The notes under the pieces were generated by a model, which was not told where the DNA came from, did no database searches, and saw only the letters and a program-made list of their open reading frames with translations. This document shows positions 1 through 12,043 of a stretch of 64,000 bases of DNA, one piece after another. The stretch is from Ashinkailepas kermadecensis (lineage: Eukaryota > Arthropoda > Thecostraca > Neolepadidae): the NCBI GenBank assembly GCA_034440615.1, contig JAOTOM010002941.1, positions 60,920-124,919 on the forward strand, written 5' to 3'. Position 1 is the stretch's first letter. The number at the start of each line of letters is the position of its first letter. Both the position numbers and the translations under genes were made by a program.

Positions 1-99
1 CTGCCTACCCAAATACGCAAACAGTAGCGCATAGTATACCCAAATACATAGTAGCGCAGTCAGAGGGGGCGAAGAAACCTGTAGCCCCCCGTCGTGCCA

Positions 100-1352
100 G
101 AGAGGCCCCATTTCGGCCACAATTACAAGTAGTGGGGACAATCGAGGATAATTTGGCCATGGTTCCTAATTTTAACAGGGCAAACTTTGACTGAATGAGA
201 GCGGATGTAATGAGAGCGGATGAGTGCCATACAATGGGAAAAATAATTATCCAATTTAAATGCCTGTGAAATGTGGGAAACTTTCAAATCTTACTTGAGG
301 GAAATTCAGATTATAAATATATCCCGAAAGCAAAGGCACAACAGAGGGGTAGGAAAGCCAGCATGGCTTACACCAGCTTTGATAAAAGCAATTTAGGCTA
401 AGAAAGATGCAATTAGAGTGTTTAAGGAACCTTCAAATATCGTAAATCTAAGATCGTATCAAAACGCTAGAGACGCTGTGAAGCAGAAAACCAGAGCAGC
501 AAAGCGAGCAAAAATAATTGGATTTGGCTAGGAATTGTAATGGGGACAGCAATTTTTTTTTAGCTTTTACAAGCTGAGTAAAGATTCTAGCACAATTGGT
601 CCACTGGAAGTAAATGGGACTATATTGAGTGAGGATGGGGAGGGAGATGGTTGAGGAGCTGAGCAAGCAGTTTAAATCAGTGTTTACATTGGAAGATATG
701 ACTAGTCTGCCAACCGTACACCACAGTTCAGTGACAGGTGATCGGATAAACGATGTTGATTTCATTTATAGTGATGTTGTTTTCAATGATACCAGGAAAA
801 TAAAACCAAACAAGACAGCAGGACCTGATGAAATGTATACTAGGGTATTGCGGGAAGCTGGAAAGGAACTGGCAATTCCACTTAGTATAATATTTTGTAC
901 ATCAGTTTCACGAAATGAAATTCCAACAGCTTGGAAAAGGGCAAATGTAGTTCCTATTTTCAAGAAAGGAGAAAGAGAGAAAGTTCAAAACTATAGGCTA
1001 GTAACCCTCACATCCCTAGTCTGCAAGGTACTCGAATCAATTATCAAGGATAGAATAGTTAGTTTTCTGGAAGGAAACAGATTGATTCAAGACTGATCAT
1101 GAACATGGGTTATCATGATCATCATGGATCATGGGTATTCAAGATTAAGATCATTGGTTTAGAAATTGGCGATCCTGTCTCACAAATCTCTTGGACTTTT
1201 TTAATTTCGCTACAGAACAATTTGATCAGGGAAATCAGGTTGGTGTAACATATCTTGACTTTAGTAGTAAGGCCTCTGACAAGGTACCCCATAAACGGTT
1301 AATGAGGCAGCTTCAGGTGTATGGCATTGCAGGTGGCATCCTAAAATGGATA
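100..1352 (+). mobile_element. CR1-like LINE fragment, decayed
   Basis: This stretch matches the CR1-like element at 29.6-34.2 kb (minus strand) in order and spacing, from the end of the endonuclease domain through the linker into the reverse transcriptase. The open part (629-1096) has the linker and RT N-terminal signatures, including KPNKTAGPDE and ANVVPIFKKGE. Upstream (240-620) the same reading is broken by stops and a frameshift, for example a run of T at 550. After 1096 a short A/T-rich insertion of about 75 bp interrupts the RT. It resumes at about 1190 (FNFATEQFDQGNQ, then YLDFS) and homology stops near 1352 at the codons for LKWIE. It therefore lacks both the 5' end and the usual LINE 3' tail. 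It is a dead fragment. Confidence 0.85.
629..1096 (+). pseudogene. Partial reverse transcriptase ORF of a CR1-like LINE
   Basis: A 155-codon open stretch covers the RT fingers region only. It ends at a TGA just after RLIQD, where the related copy at 30.2-31.2 kb continues with TQHGFRKGRS. The catalytic FADD box is absent. The start ATG is incidental, because upstream sequence is homologous coding DNA broken by frameshifts. It is not expected to make a functional protein. Confidence 0.8.
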
Positions 1353-3120
1353 GAGCGTAGCGTACACAAAGTGGCCATGACCAGACTTGTCGTCTGATTG
1401 GACCAGGACCCTCCCATAGGGATTTTGACGAAAAATCGTTTAAAGTTGAAATACAACAACCAGCCATGATATAAATACCACCAGAAACAACCTAAAAACA
1501 TTCTGCGTTTAATTCCCTTTCATATGATGTAAATATGACATGTCTGTCGATCAAACTCAGTATGTAACTTGCGTTATGAATAATGATGTTTTGTGTTTTT
1601 AACACGCAAATATCTCTACAGAACATAATATTTGCCTTTGGTCTCACTGACAAACCTTATTTATTGTACCACCATCAAGGGAAACACTCTTCTCAAAAAC
1701 TAAATCATCATTTCCCTTTCCAACCCTACCTTTCTCAAATCCGTTCCGATGAAATTCAGGCTGTAATTCAGGGGCACAAAATTGAGTGTTCCATTTCTAG
1801 TCATCCTGAGGTCCCCGGTTCAAATCTCACGAGGGCCAATATTTGTTTTTAAAACGCATCTGACTTTCTAGCTTGAATGAATGAAAATGCCTCCGTTTGG
1901 GTAGTATATCTACCGTCTGGGGACCCCTCGGCATGGCGCAGCCATGATTTCCTGAAGCCACGCCCATACCTAGGTGGCGCCCCCCCCCCCTAAGTTTGTC
2001 AGGGCCTGACCGAGAGGCACGCATCAGCGCGCCAAATCGCTGCATAGCTGTTTGTGCATCCTTTTTGTACATACGCTGAAAGTTGTGATTGTATGTGACC
2101 TTAGGTCACTGACCCTTGACGTCATCGTCGAAACCACATTTGCAGTTTTTAGCATTTTGTAAACCATTTTGCGAATAAGCGGCTCAACTTTACTCAAACT
2201 TTACTCAAACATTACGTAACGGCCTAAACTTGGTTTCCAATCGTTCTGGTAGCGTTCTGATGCACCAGCGACATATTTAGGGTTACAGGTTGAGGATCAT
2301 CTGCCAAACGTGATCTTCGCGACCTTGAGTGACCCTATTTCGGATCGAATATTTTATCAGATAATTTGGGCGCTGGACTCGAATTAATTATCCATTTTAC
2401 ATCTGATCGCATTCCAGCAATGCAAATACAAGTTGTTAAAAACTAAAATAATAACAATAATCTCCCATCTTCACTGCGGCTCTGCCCTCAGGCATTATTG
2501 AAGCCTTCAGTCGGTTCTATAGTACCCATTGTGTGTAGGCGTCTTCGAGTACTATTTCTACTAGCTAAAGCACGACAGGAGAACGTTAGCGCTGTATTTC
2601 ATCTCTTGCTAGACATCCCTCTGGCAGAAATTTCCCGATGCCTCCTACAATACAATGGAATGGAACGCGCACCATTGAACGAAAACGCGCCAAGATGAGC
2701 AGCACAGCGTTCAAGAAGATGACCTCGCGTTGGCTTGTGAACCTGAACAGATACTACACATATATCACATTAATTAATCAATGACGAATTGTTTGACAAA
2801 TCTGTTGAAGGATTACTGCTTGATAATAGATAATGAATGCTCGTGAATGAAATACATATTTTGCAGCAAAATATCATTCACAGAATATCAAACATTACCA
2901 GCGCTGGGTTGTCGGAACCATACTGACTCACTCGCCAATAACCATTCGCACAGCCGAGCGTTTCGGTTTTGCGACATGCCGAGGACAGAAAACTACGCAT
3001 GCGCAGTCTGAGATGGCCAGTTTGTGTACGCTACGGCTGTGCAAGGGCGTCGCCATCGGGGGGGGGCAGAGGGTCCCTCCCCCTGCCGTGAGACGGGGGG
3101 GGGGGCGCCGCCCCCTGAAA
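1353..3120. other. Gene-poor stretch with poly-C repeat debris
   Basis: No convincing coding sequence is visible. There are cytosine and guanine runs at 1980-1991 and 3059-3110 of the type found at the ends of the MITEs elsewhere in this window, and a TGACCTTAGGTCA everted half-site pair near 2098. Around 1815-1835 a GGTTCAAATC box resembles a tRNA B-box and may be a SINE remnant. Short open frames (1583-1852, 2498-2698) have no recognisable features. Confidence 0.5.
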
Positions 3121-3123
3121 TCA

Positions 3124-4008
3124 CTGCGACACTTGCAACACCACATTAGGCATAGGCCTCATCTTGCTAGATTGTAGTAACTTTAACTCCCAAAGACAAC
3201 CACCTAAAACATTCTGCCAAATAGATGGCATCACCCTGTCGCTTCCATCGCTTCTCGGTGACAAGCACCCAGCACTCCTTCAATTGCTATTTGAATATCT
3301 GCACGCCACAAAATACCAGGAGCACTGTAGACACCACACCACCAACACTCACATCAACACGTAATGCACGCCCGCGAAACACCCGTTGGAAATACGTAAA
3401 TAGCTATTCCCAAATAGCGTCTAACGTACATGAGCCGATTTGTTTCTCAATTAGAAATAATTGGCTGCCTAGTGGAGCCGTCGGACGTAGATAAGCCGAC
3501 TTGCTTTAGGAAAACGTGTAGCAAAATACAATCAGCATAACCTAAAACGACTATCCAGAGGAGCCATCAGACGTAGGTGAGCCGATGTGCCCTCCAACCC
3601 ATAACGTAAAACAGCTATCCAGAGTTACAGCGGACATAAATGGGCCGAATTTCAAAACGCCGTACTAACCCAACTGACAGCCCTGCATGGCATGCTTAGA
3701 TTAACCCGTTACTAAGGATACAAGCAACTTCTCGCCACTCTCAAAACACCCCCACCCCCACCCAAACTACGAATTATTTTGTGGAGGAGTAAAGTAAAAC
3801 TAAACCATTTAGACATCAGGGAGCTGTCCCCAACCCAGACCATCGCCTTGGCAACTAAAATATAACGCAAACTAACGTAAAATTCCTTAACGTAAATGTC
3901 CTCTTGCCTGCACCTTGATCACAAACGCTCGCTTTATAGACAGACATGTAACGTACTCGCTTTAAAGGCGGCGCAAATGACCTTCATGGTCCGACACGCC
4001 TAAAAAAA
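3124..4008 (+). mobile_element. 3' end of Jockey/I-like LINE (copy 1 of family J1)
   Basis: This is a 5'-truncated copy of the element at 55.2-58.9 kb. It starts inside the C-terminal zinc-knuckle-like segment (ILLDCSN, then a PSLLGDKHPALLQLLF segment, ORF 3164-3364). It continues through the whole 3' untranslated region, which repeats segments of the type 'acgta..gagccga' about every 85 bp. Its 3' end, after GGTCCGACACGCC and an A run at about 4008, matches the 3' end of the other copy at about 58,920. Relative to that copy it lacks about 110 bp near 3715. The 5' truncation with shared 3' end is typical of target-primed reverse transcription. Confidence 0.85.
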
Positions 4009-5790
4009 ATCACTCCCCCCCACGCACAACTCATACTTACCTGGCTCAGGGACACCGTGATCACTAAGGCGTTTCCCCCAGGACGAGGCCTTTCCATTGC
4101 ACTTCGGCTGGGTTGACCCCTGCGATTACCCCAAATGTGGGTAACTCGGGAGTACAATTTTTGTTAGCGGGGTAGGCTGCGTTCGCGCTCCAACTCTATT
4201 TTTGTAAAGGCGTAAAGATGAAGTTGTGAAGCGTTATTACTGTAGTAAAGGCGTCATTGTGATAGTAACAATCACATCTGTCGTCGACTACGCGTGTGAT
4301 GCGTGCGGCGCCTGTGGTCCAGCTGGGTCAACCGATTGGAGTGCATAATTATTGCAATAGAAAGAATGGCTGTTGAGGAACGCGACTATATATAACATCT
4401 GTATTTATATTCACATTTTACGTCTCTCCCACGGAAGCTTAGCTGACGTGGCAGGACGCGCGCCTACATCATTTTTTACCGGTGAATTTGGTTGAAGTAA
4501 GCTCGGCGATTGATCGGCGGAAGCTAGCTACTGTCACAAATATGTTGCACTATATTCGTTCATTGGTGAGCGCACAGATAAAAACTGATATCGATCACGA
4601 TCGGTACACGCGTCATATATGTAGGTAAACGACGCCCCAGCAGCTTTCGCTACTGCCCAAGCTGACTAAGTCACACTTTATTGCACAAAATGCCAACGAA
4701 TGCCAACCCAGCCCTTCCGTCCAAAGGAATGAAAACATATGCACCGTTTGGGTTACTGAAATTTTCGTCTCTATCACAGCATTTGTTAGTTGAATTGCAT
4801 CCATGTACAACGTGACATGGAGGCGTTGGTTCCAATGAATGAACAAGGAGGATAGTTTGTCTTCATCTAGAAGGCAACGATCAAACACTGTCTCGAGTGG
4901 GACTGGACTGTTCGAGACTGATCAAGCCACAAGCACTGCATCAAACAATAGAGGGGCCACAACGTACTAAAGCCAGATATGATCTGGGGATCAAATCTAG
5001 CTTTAACCAAATCACAGATCTGAGGGAAGCGACGACAACGCGCAACGTACAAGGCGAACGACGCCCTGCTAGATGACGAGCTCCGGCATCAGAACCTGCA
5101 GGGGGAATGAACAGGTCTTACAAGTCAAGATCAGCTCAAACAAGTCACAGCCGCAGCTACACAACAAATTGCATCAGCGTAATACGCATTCACCAGACAA
5201 TACGCACTCACCGAAGGATGCAGGTTATAGTGCTTTGGCAGCTCAGCAGCGCTCAGATGCGAGTCAGGCAGTCGCCGGGAGAGACGCACGCTACTCCACC
5301 AGCGAACCCAGCTCCGAAGCCAGAACCTGTTGCGGTCAGGGAACAGGGTATTAGATAAGGCATTCGAATTGTCGGCACGACCGCCGGGAGCAACGAGACA
5401 CCACATAAACCTACGCACAAACTACGTTGATCCTAGCCGACTCCAGCTCCAACGGCAGTACTTGAGGTTCTTCTTGAGCATGAACAAAATAACATCAGAG
5501 AAACAAAGTATTGAATAAACACAATTATACATACAGAACATGTGGTGCCATCTAAGATAATAATAATGCTTTATACAGTATTATCTCAAATCTTCCCAGA
5601 AATTGGAAGGGATAGAGTAATGCAACTCAATGTTGCTGATGTGCTCAACAGACAACTGTCCACCAACATGATAAAGAGTGCTTACATGCACAAACAGCTC
5701 TGCCATGCAATGTCACAACCCATCATGTCTGTTTTTATCAGTTTACAAAAAACATTATAACTGATCATATTTATGTGATGCATGGGGTCT
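4009..5790. other. No recognisable gene
   Basis: This is mixed-composition DNA. Several short open frames occur (4613-4888, 5073-5354, 5131-5418), but none shows a known domain, coherent codon pattern or splice structure. GC-rich patches at 5240-5400 could contain an exon, but nothing confirms it. Confidence 0.4.
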
Positions 5791-5794
5791 ATAT

Positions 5795-6245
5795 CCGAAC
5801 CTCTAATGCCCCAAACCGATAATGCTTCAGAGTCTATAATACTCAAAACCTATAGTGCTTCAGAGCCTCTAAATAGTCGTCTTGGGGGAATTTTCAATAC
5901 CTATAATACTCAAAACCTATAATGCCTCAAACCACATAATGCTTGGAACATATAGTTGTTAAGAACATATAATACCCAAATCCTATAATGCTTCGAAGCC
6001 TCTAATACTACGTCCTGTGGGAACATTCAAAACATATAATGCTCAAAACCTATAATGCTTCGAAACCTATAATGCTCAATTCCTATAATGCTTCGTTGCA
6101 ACTAATATTCAGAAAGCATAACTCTGGAAACAGCATAACTCTGCAACAGCATAACTCTGCTTCAAAACCGCTAAAGCTCAAAGCCTATAATGCACAGAAT
6201 CTATAATGCTCAGAGCCTATAATGCTCAAAACCTCTAATATCAGC
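5795..6245. repeat. AT-rich degenerate minisatellite
   Basis: Repeated phrases of the form 'cctataatgctc', 'cctataatgcttcg' and 'cctctaatac' recur every 15-20 bp across about 450 bp, with irregular spacing. It is non-coding in all frames. Confidence 0.85.
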
Positions 6246-6897
6246 TGACAACTGCATGCCATTATAACCCTTATCAGTTTACTTCACATCTCCACCGTAC
6301 TCTACCAATACTCGCGCCAGGTACAGGGCCGTAATACAGGTCCTTCAAGACGGAAATTGGTGGAAGGTGAACTCGTGGGCCAATCACTAGTCGCAATTTC
6401 AGAGGAATGCGGCGGCTTCAATGTCCCGTATGTTTCCAGGGCGGCGCTAATATCAGCATGTTCCCCCGCGGTTTCTCATTCCTAGCTGGTGTGTGGTGGT
6501 GTGGTATTCCTCCCTCAAGGCATCTGATGATATGTTCGGTGCTCCAGAGCCACTTTCCTGACCCGGACATTTAATTTTTTAATCCATCCATATTTTGGAG
6601 GGCTCCGGTTTGATTTCTTTTTCGGATACCAATGCGATTTTTGGGGTCACACTGCTTATGTGGGGCCCTAGTCGCCATTGGGGAGCTGCAACTTTTGGGT
6701 GCCCAACGCGATCTTTTGGGCCCCCAGTGCGATTTTGAAGGGCTGAGACCCGACTCTTTTTAGTCCAATGTAATCTTTTGTATCCCGACGTCATGCGATT
6801 GGATCCCTAGCGCTAGTTTCAGCGACTTCGACACTTTGTGGGTCCAATACGTTTTGGAGGCTTTTGGCGCCATTGTTGGGGTCCCAGAGTGATTATC
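6246..6897. other. No recognisable gene; weak periodicity
   Basis: From about 6590 to 6890 the sequence loosely repeats phrases such as 'tgcgattttt.gg' and 'gggtcc'. It may be a very old minisatellite. No ORF has recognisable content. Confidence 0.35.
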
Positions 6898-7225
6898 TAT
6901 GTCCGTGTCCGTGTCCGTCTCCGTCTCCGTGTCCGTGTCTGTCTCTGTCTATGTCTCCCGCTCCCTCTCCGTCTCTGTCTGTCTCTCCATCTCTCCATCT
7001 GTCTGTCTATCTGTTTCTCCATCTCTCCATCTGTCTGTCTATCTGTCTATCTCTCCATCTGTCTCTCTCTCCATCTGTCTGTCTGTTTGTCTCTGTCTGT
7101 CTGTCTCTCTGTCTGTCTGTCTCTGTCTGTCTGTCTCTCTGTCTGTCTGTCTCTCTGTCTGTCTGCCTCTCTGCCTGTCTGTCTATTTGTATCTGTCTCT
7201 CTGTCTGTCTGTCTGTCTCCATTTA
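6898..7225. repeat. TGTC/TCTC tetranucleotide microsatellite
   Basis: About 330 bp of TGTC, TCTC and CCAT words grade from GTCCGTGTC on the left to pure TGTC on the right. Overlapping open frames on both strands (Ser/Val/Cys/Leu-rich or Asp/Arg/Gln-rich) are by-products of the repeat. Confidence 0.95.
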
Positions 7226-7329
7226 GGTACTGTCCCTAGATACCATGCTTCTTAAAATAAAATATAAGTATCAAATGTTAAGCGCTACATCCTGACAGGT
7301 TATGTAGTCCATGTCCTGGGCAACATGGC

Positions 7330-7431
7330 AACTTTGGCAATAGGCGCGCTATTGGTCCAATACATAATCTCTGCCGCTGTATGACCAACGCAGTCGATGC
7401 GCCCGTAAGCCCAAATAACCAACCAACCAAC
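7330..7431 (+). mobile_element. SINE tail with (AACC)n end
   Basis: The phrase CGTAAGCCCAAATAACC followed by CAACCAACCAAC matches, in inverted orientation, the sequence at 53,797-53,872. It shares its end with the tRNA-headed SINE at 13,886-14,044. The tRNA-like head is not recognisable here, so this is a 5'-truncated or diverged copy. Confidence 0.65.
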
Positions 7432-8548
7432 ATAATCTCTGCCATCGCCTAAGGAAGCAGGACCTCGGGTAGCATGTTACCTGGGTGGGCAAGTGTCCTT
7501 CCAGTAGAATCAGCTTGAACCCAATCGGTTGAGTGTATCCACCCAGCTAAAATCAGTAAAATAATAAGGCAGCTGGAAGACAAAGGTAGTCCGTGAGATC
7601 AGGCGCCTATCTCGCCAATACCGTTGCTATTCCGAACAGCTGTGTGGCTTGAGAATGTAGGCACCCTTTTGGGCCATTCGGGCAACGTTCTTCGTAATAT
7701 GCGGAAAATTACTGGCTATATATGCTCCTCTACTGAGATGAAAAGCATCTTTCTAGGCACTTAGTTGCTTTGAGAATGCAAGCGTCATCCTGGGTCAATC
7801 CGTGCTCTCATCTCTGGGACATTTCGGATCTGAGATGGACCTCACTAGTTCACTTTAGCACTTAGGGTCTTGTTCTTCCGTCACGGGCACTTTCAAGTCG
7901 AAAGATCATCCCAGCCCTCTCTGACCATCAGGCACCCAGTTTATTCCTCAGCTGTTAGAGGTCCGCTTCCGCGGAGATTTCTCTTTCCAACTGGCATAGG
8001 CATTCCACAGTGACATGGAGCACATACAACAGCACCCCTGAACAGGGGTGTTGTTTTATGTATTTCGTTATTTTTGGGAAAACATCTCTGTTTCATTACA
8101 TTTTTTTCGTCACCCCCCCCCCCCACATTCAGAAACTTCTGGCTGCGCCACTTCCTAATTATACCACTGAAACGTAGCATGGTGAGTATTACTAGACAAA
8201 CCTGGACATCCTCAAAATCTCCCCCCCCCCAATACAAATTCTAGGTACGTCATTGGTCTTCAGCGTACACATACCTATTCCATGCAAGGGAACACGAACG
8301 CCAGGTCTCCTCTACTTCAGCCCGGCAGCGGTCAAAGAGGAATAATCGGCAACAGCACATATTAAACCTGGATCCGCCCCTGTGGTACTTAGACACTGAA
8401 ATTGTCTATTCGTAAAACCAGTGACTCAGCTTAGAAATCACCGACAAGTAATTGTCTATTCGTAAAACCAGTGAATCAGCTTATAAATCAACGACAAGTA
8501 ATTTAATTCAGGGAGCATTCACTCCAATATCCTGCTCTTCACCGGAAG
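7432..8548. other. No recognisable gene; MITE-like debris
   Basis: Contains a small hairpin at 8033-8049 (ACCCCTG/CAGGGGT), poly-C runs at 8114 and 8220, and a CTGGATCCGCCCCTG phrase at about 8369. That phrase recurs at several places in the window (for example about 13,070, 40,500 and 50,850), probably as MITE termini. A 46-bp duplicated phrase (AATTGTCTATTCGTAAAACC) lies at 8400 and 8450. Confidence 0.45.
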
Positions 8549-11500
8549 CTGGAAGGGTCTAAACAACAGACACCATCTCACATACACCGACTGACATACA
8601 CCATCTCGCAGACATGGATGATCTCGGAAACCGCTCGGTCGATCTTAATAAAACCTTCACCAAACGATCGCCCGTGTGCCAGAGGCGTGCGGTTTGGACT
8701 TTCGTGACCTTGGGTCAGGTCAAAGGTCACCAAATTGCCGAAAAACAAAACAATCGAATATTTAGAAATGGATAATCTTAATGAAACCTTCACCAAACGA
8801 TCGGCCGTATGCCAGAGGCCTTCGGTTTGTACTTTCGTGACCTTAGGTCAGGTCAAAGGGCACCAAATCGCCGAAAAACATGATTTTTGGCTCACAGACA
8901 TGGATGATCTCGGCAACCGCTGGGTCGATCTTAGTGAAACATTCACCAAACGATCGGCCGTGTGCCAAAGGCGTGCGGTTTGCACTTTCGTGATCTTGGG
9001 TCAGGTCAAAGGTCACCAAATCGCCGAAAAACATTATTTTTGGCTCACAGACATGGATGATCTCGGCAACCGCTGGGTCGATCTTAGTGAAACATTCACC
9101 AAACGATCGGCCTTGTGCCATAGGCGTGCGGTTTACACTTTCGTGACCTTGGGTCAGGTCAAAGGTCACAAAATCGCCGAAAAACATTATTTTTGGCTCA
9201 CAGACATGGATGATCTTAGTGAAACCTTCACCAAACGATCGGCCGTGTTCCAGAAGCGTGCGGTTTGCACTTTCGTGACCTTGGGTCAGGTCAAAGGTCA
9301 TCAAATTTCCGAAAAACCAAAGAATTTGACTTACAGACATGGATGATCTCGGCAACCGCTGGATCGATCTTAGTGAAACCTTCACCAAACGATCGGCCGT
9401 GTGCCATAGGCGTGCTGGTTTGCACTTTCGTGACCTTGGGTCAAGTCAAAGGTCACCGGATCGTCGAAGAACCAAAAAATAGTTTCTCGCAGACATGGAT
9501 GATCTCGCAACCGCTGGATAGATCTTTGTGAAACCTTCACCAAACGATCGGCCGTGTGCCATAGGCGTGCGGTTTGCACTTTCGTAACCCTGCGTTAGGT
9601 CAAAGGTCACCAGATCGTCGAAGAACCAAAAAATAGTTTCTCACAGACATGGATGATCTCGGCAACCGCTGGATCGATCTTAGTGAAACCTTCACCAAAC
9701 GATCGGACGTGTGCCATAGGCGTGCGGTTTGCACTTTCGTGACCTTGGGTCAAGTCAAAGGTCACCGGATCGTCGAAGAACCAAAAAATAGTTTCTCGCA
9801 GACATGGATGATCTCGGCAACCGCTGGATCGATCTTTGTGAAACCTTCACCAAACGATCGGCCGTGTGCCAGAGGCGTGCGGTTTGCACTTTGGTGACCT
9901 TGGATCAGGTCAAAGGTCACCAGATTGCCAAAAAACCAAAACATTTGACTTACAGACATGGATGATCTCGGCAACCGTTTGATCGATCTTAGTGAAACCT
10001 TCACCAAACGATCGGCCGTGTGCCAGAGTCGTGCGGTTTGCACTTTCGTCGCCTTGGGTCAAGTCAAAGGTCACCGGATCGTCGAAGAACCAAAAAATAG
10101 TTTCTCGCAGACATGGATGATCTCGGCAACCGCTGGATCGATCTTAGTGAAACATTCACCAAACGATCGGACGTGTGCCAGAGGTGTGCGGTTTGAACTT
10201 TCGTGACCTTGGGTTAAGTCAAAGGTCACCAGATTGCCGAAGAACTAAAATACCACCAGACACCATCTCACATACACCGACTGACATACACCATCTCGCA
10301 GACATGGATGAACTCGGCAACCGCTCGGTCGATCTTAATAAAACCTTCACCAAACGATCGCCAGTGTGCCAGAGGCGTGCGGTTTGGACTTTCGTGACCT
10401 TTGGTCAGGTCAAAGGTCACCAAATTGCCGAAAAACCAAAAAATCGAATATTTAGAAATGGATGATCCTAATGAAACCTTCACCAAACGATCGGCCGTGT
10501 GCCAGAGGCCTTCGGTTTGTACTTTCGTGACCTTAGGTCATGTCAAAGGTCACCAAATCGCAGAAAAACATTATTTTTGGCTCACAGACATGGATGATCT
10601 CGGCAACCGCTGGGTCGATCTTAGTGAAACCTTCACCAAACGATCGGACGTGTACCAGAGGTGTGCGGTTTGCACTTTCGTAACCCTGCGTCAGGTCAAA
10701 GGCCACCAGATCGCCGAAGAACCGAAAAATAGTTTCTCACAGACATGGATGATCTCGGCAACCGCCGGATCGATCTTAGTGAAACCATCACCAAACGATC
10801 GGCCGTGTGCCATAGGCGTGCGGTTTGCACTTTCGTGACCTTGGGTCAAGTCAAAGGTCACCGGATCGTCGAAGAACCAAAAAATAGTTTCTCGCAGACA
10901 TGGATGATCTCGGCAACCGCCGGATCGATCTTAGTGAAACCTTCACCAAACGATCGGCCGTGTGCCATAGGCGTGCGGTTTGCACTTTCGTGACCTTGGG
11001 TTAAGTCAAAGGTCACCAGATTGCCGAAGAACTAAAAATACCACCAGACACCATCTCACATACACCGACTGACATACACCATTTCGCAGACATGGATGAA
11101 CTCGGCAACCGCTCGGTGTCGATCTTAATAAAACCTTCACCAAACGATCGCCAGTGTGCCAGAGGCGTGCGGTTTGGACTTTCGTGACCTTGGGTCAGGT
11201 CAAATGTCACCAAATTGCAAAAAAAAAAAATCGAACATTTAGAAATGGATGATCTTAATGAAACCTTCACCAAAGGTCACGAAAGTGTAAACCGCACGCC
11301 TATGGCACAAGGCCGATCGTTTGGTGAATGTTTCACTAAGATCGACCCAGCGGTTGCCGAGATCATCCATGTCTGTGAGCCAAAAATAATGTTTTTCGGC
11401 GATTTGGTGACCTTTGACCTGACCCAAGATCACGAAAGTGCAAACCGCACGCCTTTGGCACACGGCCGATCGTTTGGTGAATGTTTCACGAAGATCGACC

Positions 11501-12027
11501 CAGCGGTTGCCGAGATCATCCATGTCTGTGAGCCAAAAATAATGTTTTTCGGCGATTTGGTGACCTTTGATCTGACCCAAGATCACGAAAGTGCAAACCG
11601 CACGCCTTTGGCACACGGCCGATCGTTTGGTGAATGTTTCACTAAGATCGACCCAGCGGTTGCCGAGATCATCCATGTCTGTGAGCCAAAAATCATGTTT
11701 TTCGGCGATTTGGTGACCTTTGACCTGACCTAAGGTCACGAAAGTACAAACCGAAGGCCTCTGGCACACGGCCGATCGTTTGGTGAAGGTTTCATTAAGA
11801 TCATCCATTTCTAAATATTCTATTTTTTTGTTTTTCGGCAATTTGGTGACCTTTGACCTGACCCAAAGTCACGAAAGTCCAAACCGCACGCCTCTGGCAC
11901 ACGGGCGATCGTTTGGTGAAGGTTTTATTAAGATCGACCGAGAGGTTTCCGAGATCATCCATGTCTGCGAGATGGTGTATGTCAGTCGGTGTATGTGAGA
12001 TGGTGTCTGTTGTTTAGACCCTTCCAG
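8549..12027. mobile_element. Foldback-like element with long inverted ends made of 153-bp repeats
   Basis: The left end reads CTGGAAGGGTCTAAAC, and the right end (12,027 leftward on the minus strand) reads the same. Identity continues through the CACATACACCGACTGAC segment and at least four repeat units, so roughly 700-750 bp at each end are inverted copies (about 8549-9260 against 11,275-12,027). Orientation flips abruptly at about 11,273. Large terminal inverted repeats built of short tandem repeats are the hallmark of foldback (FB/Galileo-type) elements. No transposase ORF is present, so it would be non-autonomous. No target-site duplication is obvious (flanks accggaag and aaaatacg). An inverted satellite array is the main alternative. 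Confidence 0.65.
8611..11270 (+). repeat. 153-bp tandem repeat, each unit with a DR1-like motif
   Basis: The unit begins GACATGGATGATCTCGG (8611, 8897, 9050, 9203 and onward, spacing 153 where contiguous). It includes CTTCACCAAACGATCGG, CGTGCGGTTTGCACTTTCG and GTGACCTTGGGTCAGGTCAA, then AGGTCACC. A second-order repeat of about 787 bp is marked by CACATACACCGACTGAC at about 10,270 and 11,057. AGGTCAAAGGTCA is exact in about ten units across the element (including the inverted part) and near-exact in the rest. Overlapping open frames on both strands come from the repeat having few stops. Confidence 0.92.
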
Positions 12028-12043
12028 AAAATACGGCTTTCTT

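Noticed and set aside
6838..7255. Ser/Val/Cys/Leu-rich ORFs
   Set aside because: Products of a TGTC microsatellite, open in several frames on both strands.
8735..9346. 203-codon ORF and its antisense partner of similar length
   Set aside because: They are the 153-bp satellite unit read in frame, and equal openness on both strands argues against coding.
8549..12027. CRISPR-like or other defence array
   Set aside because: Units are contiguous 153-bp copies without unique spacers, in an obviously eukaryotic context.
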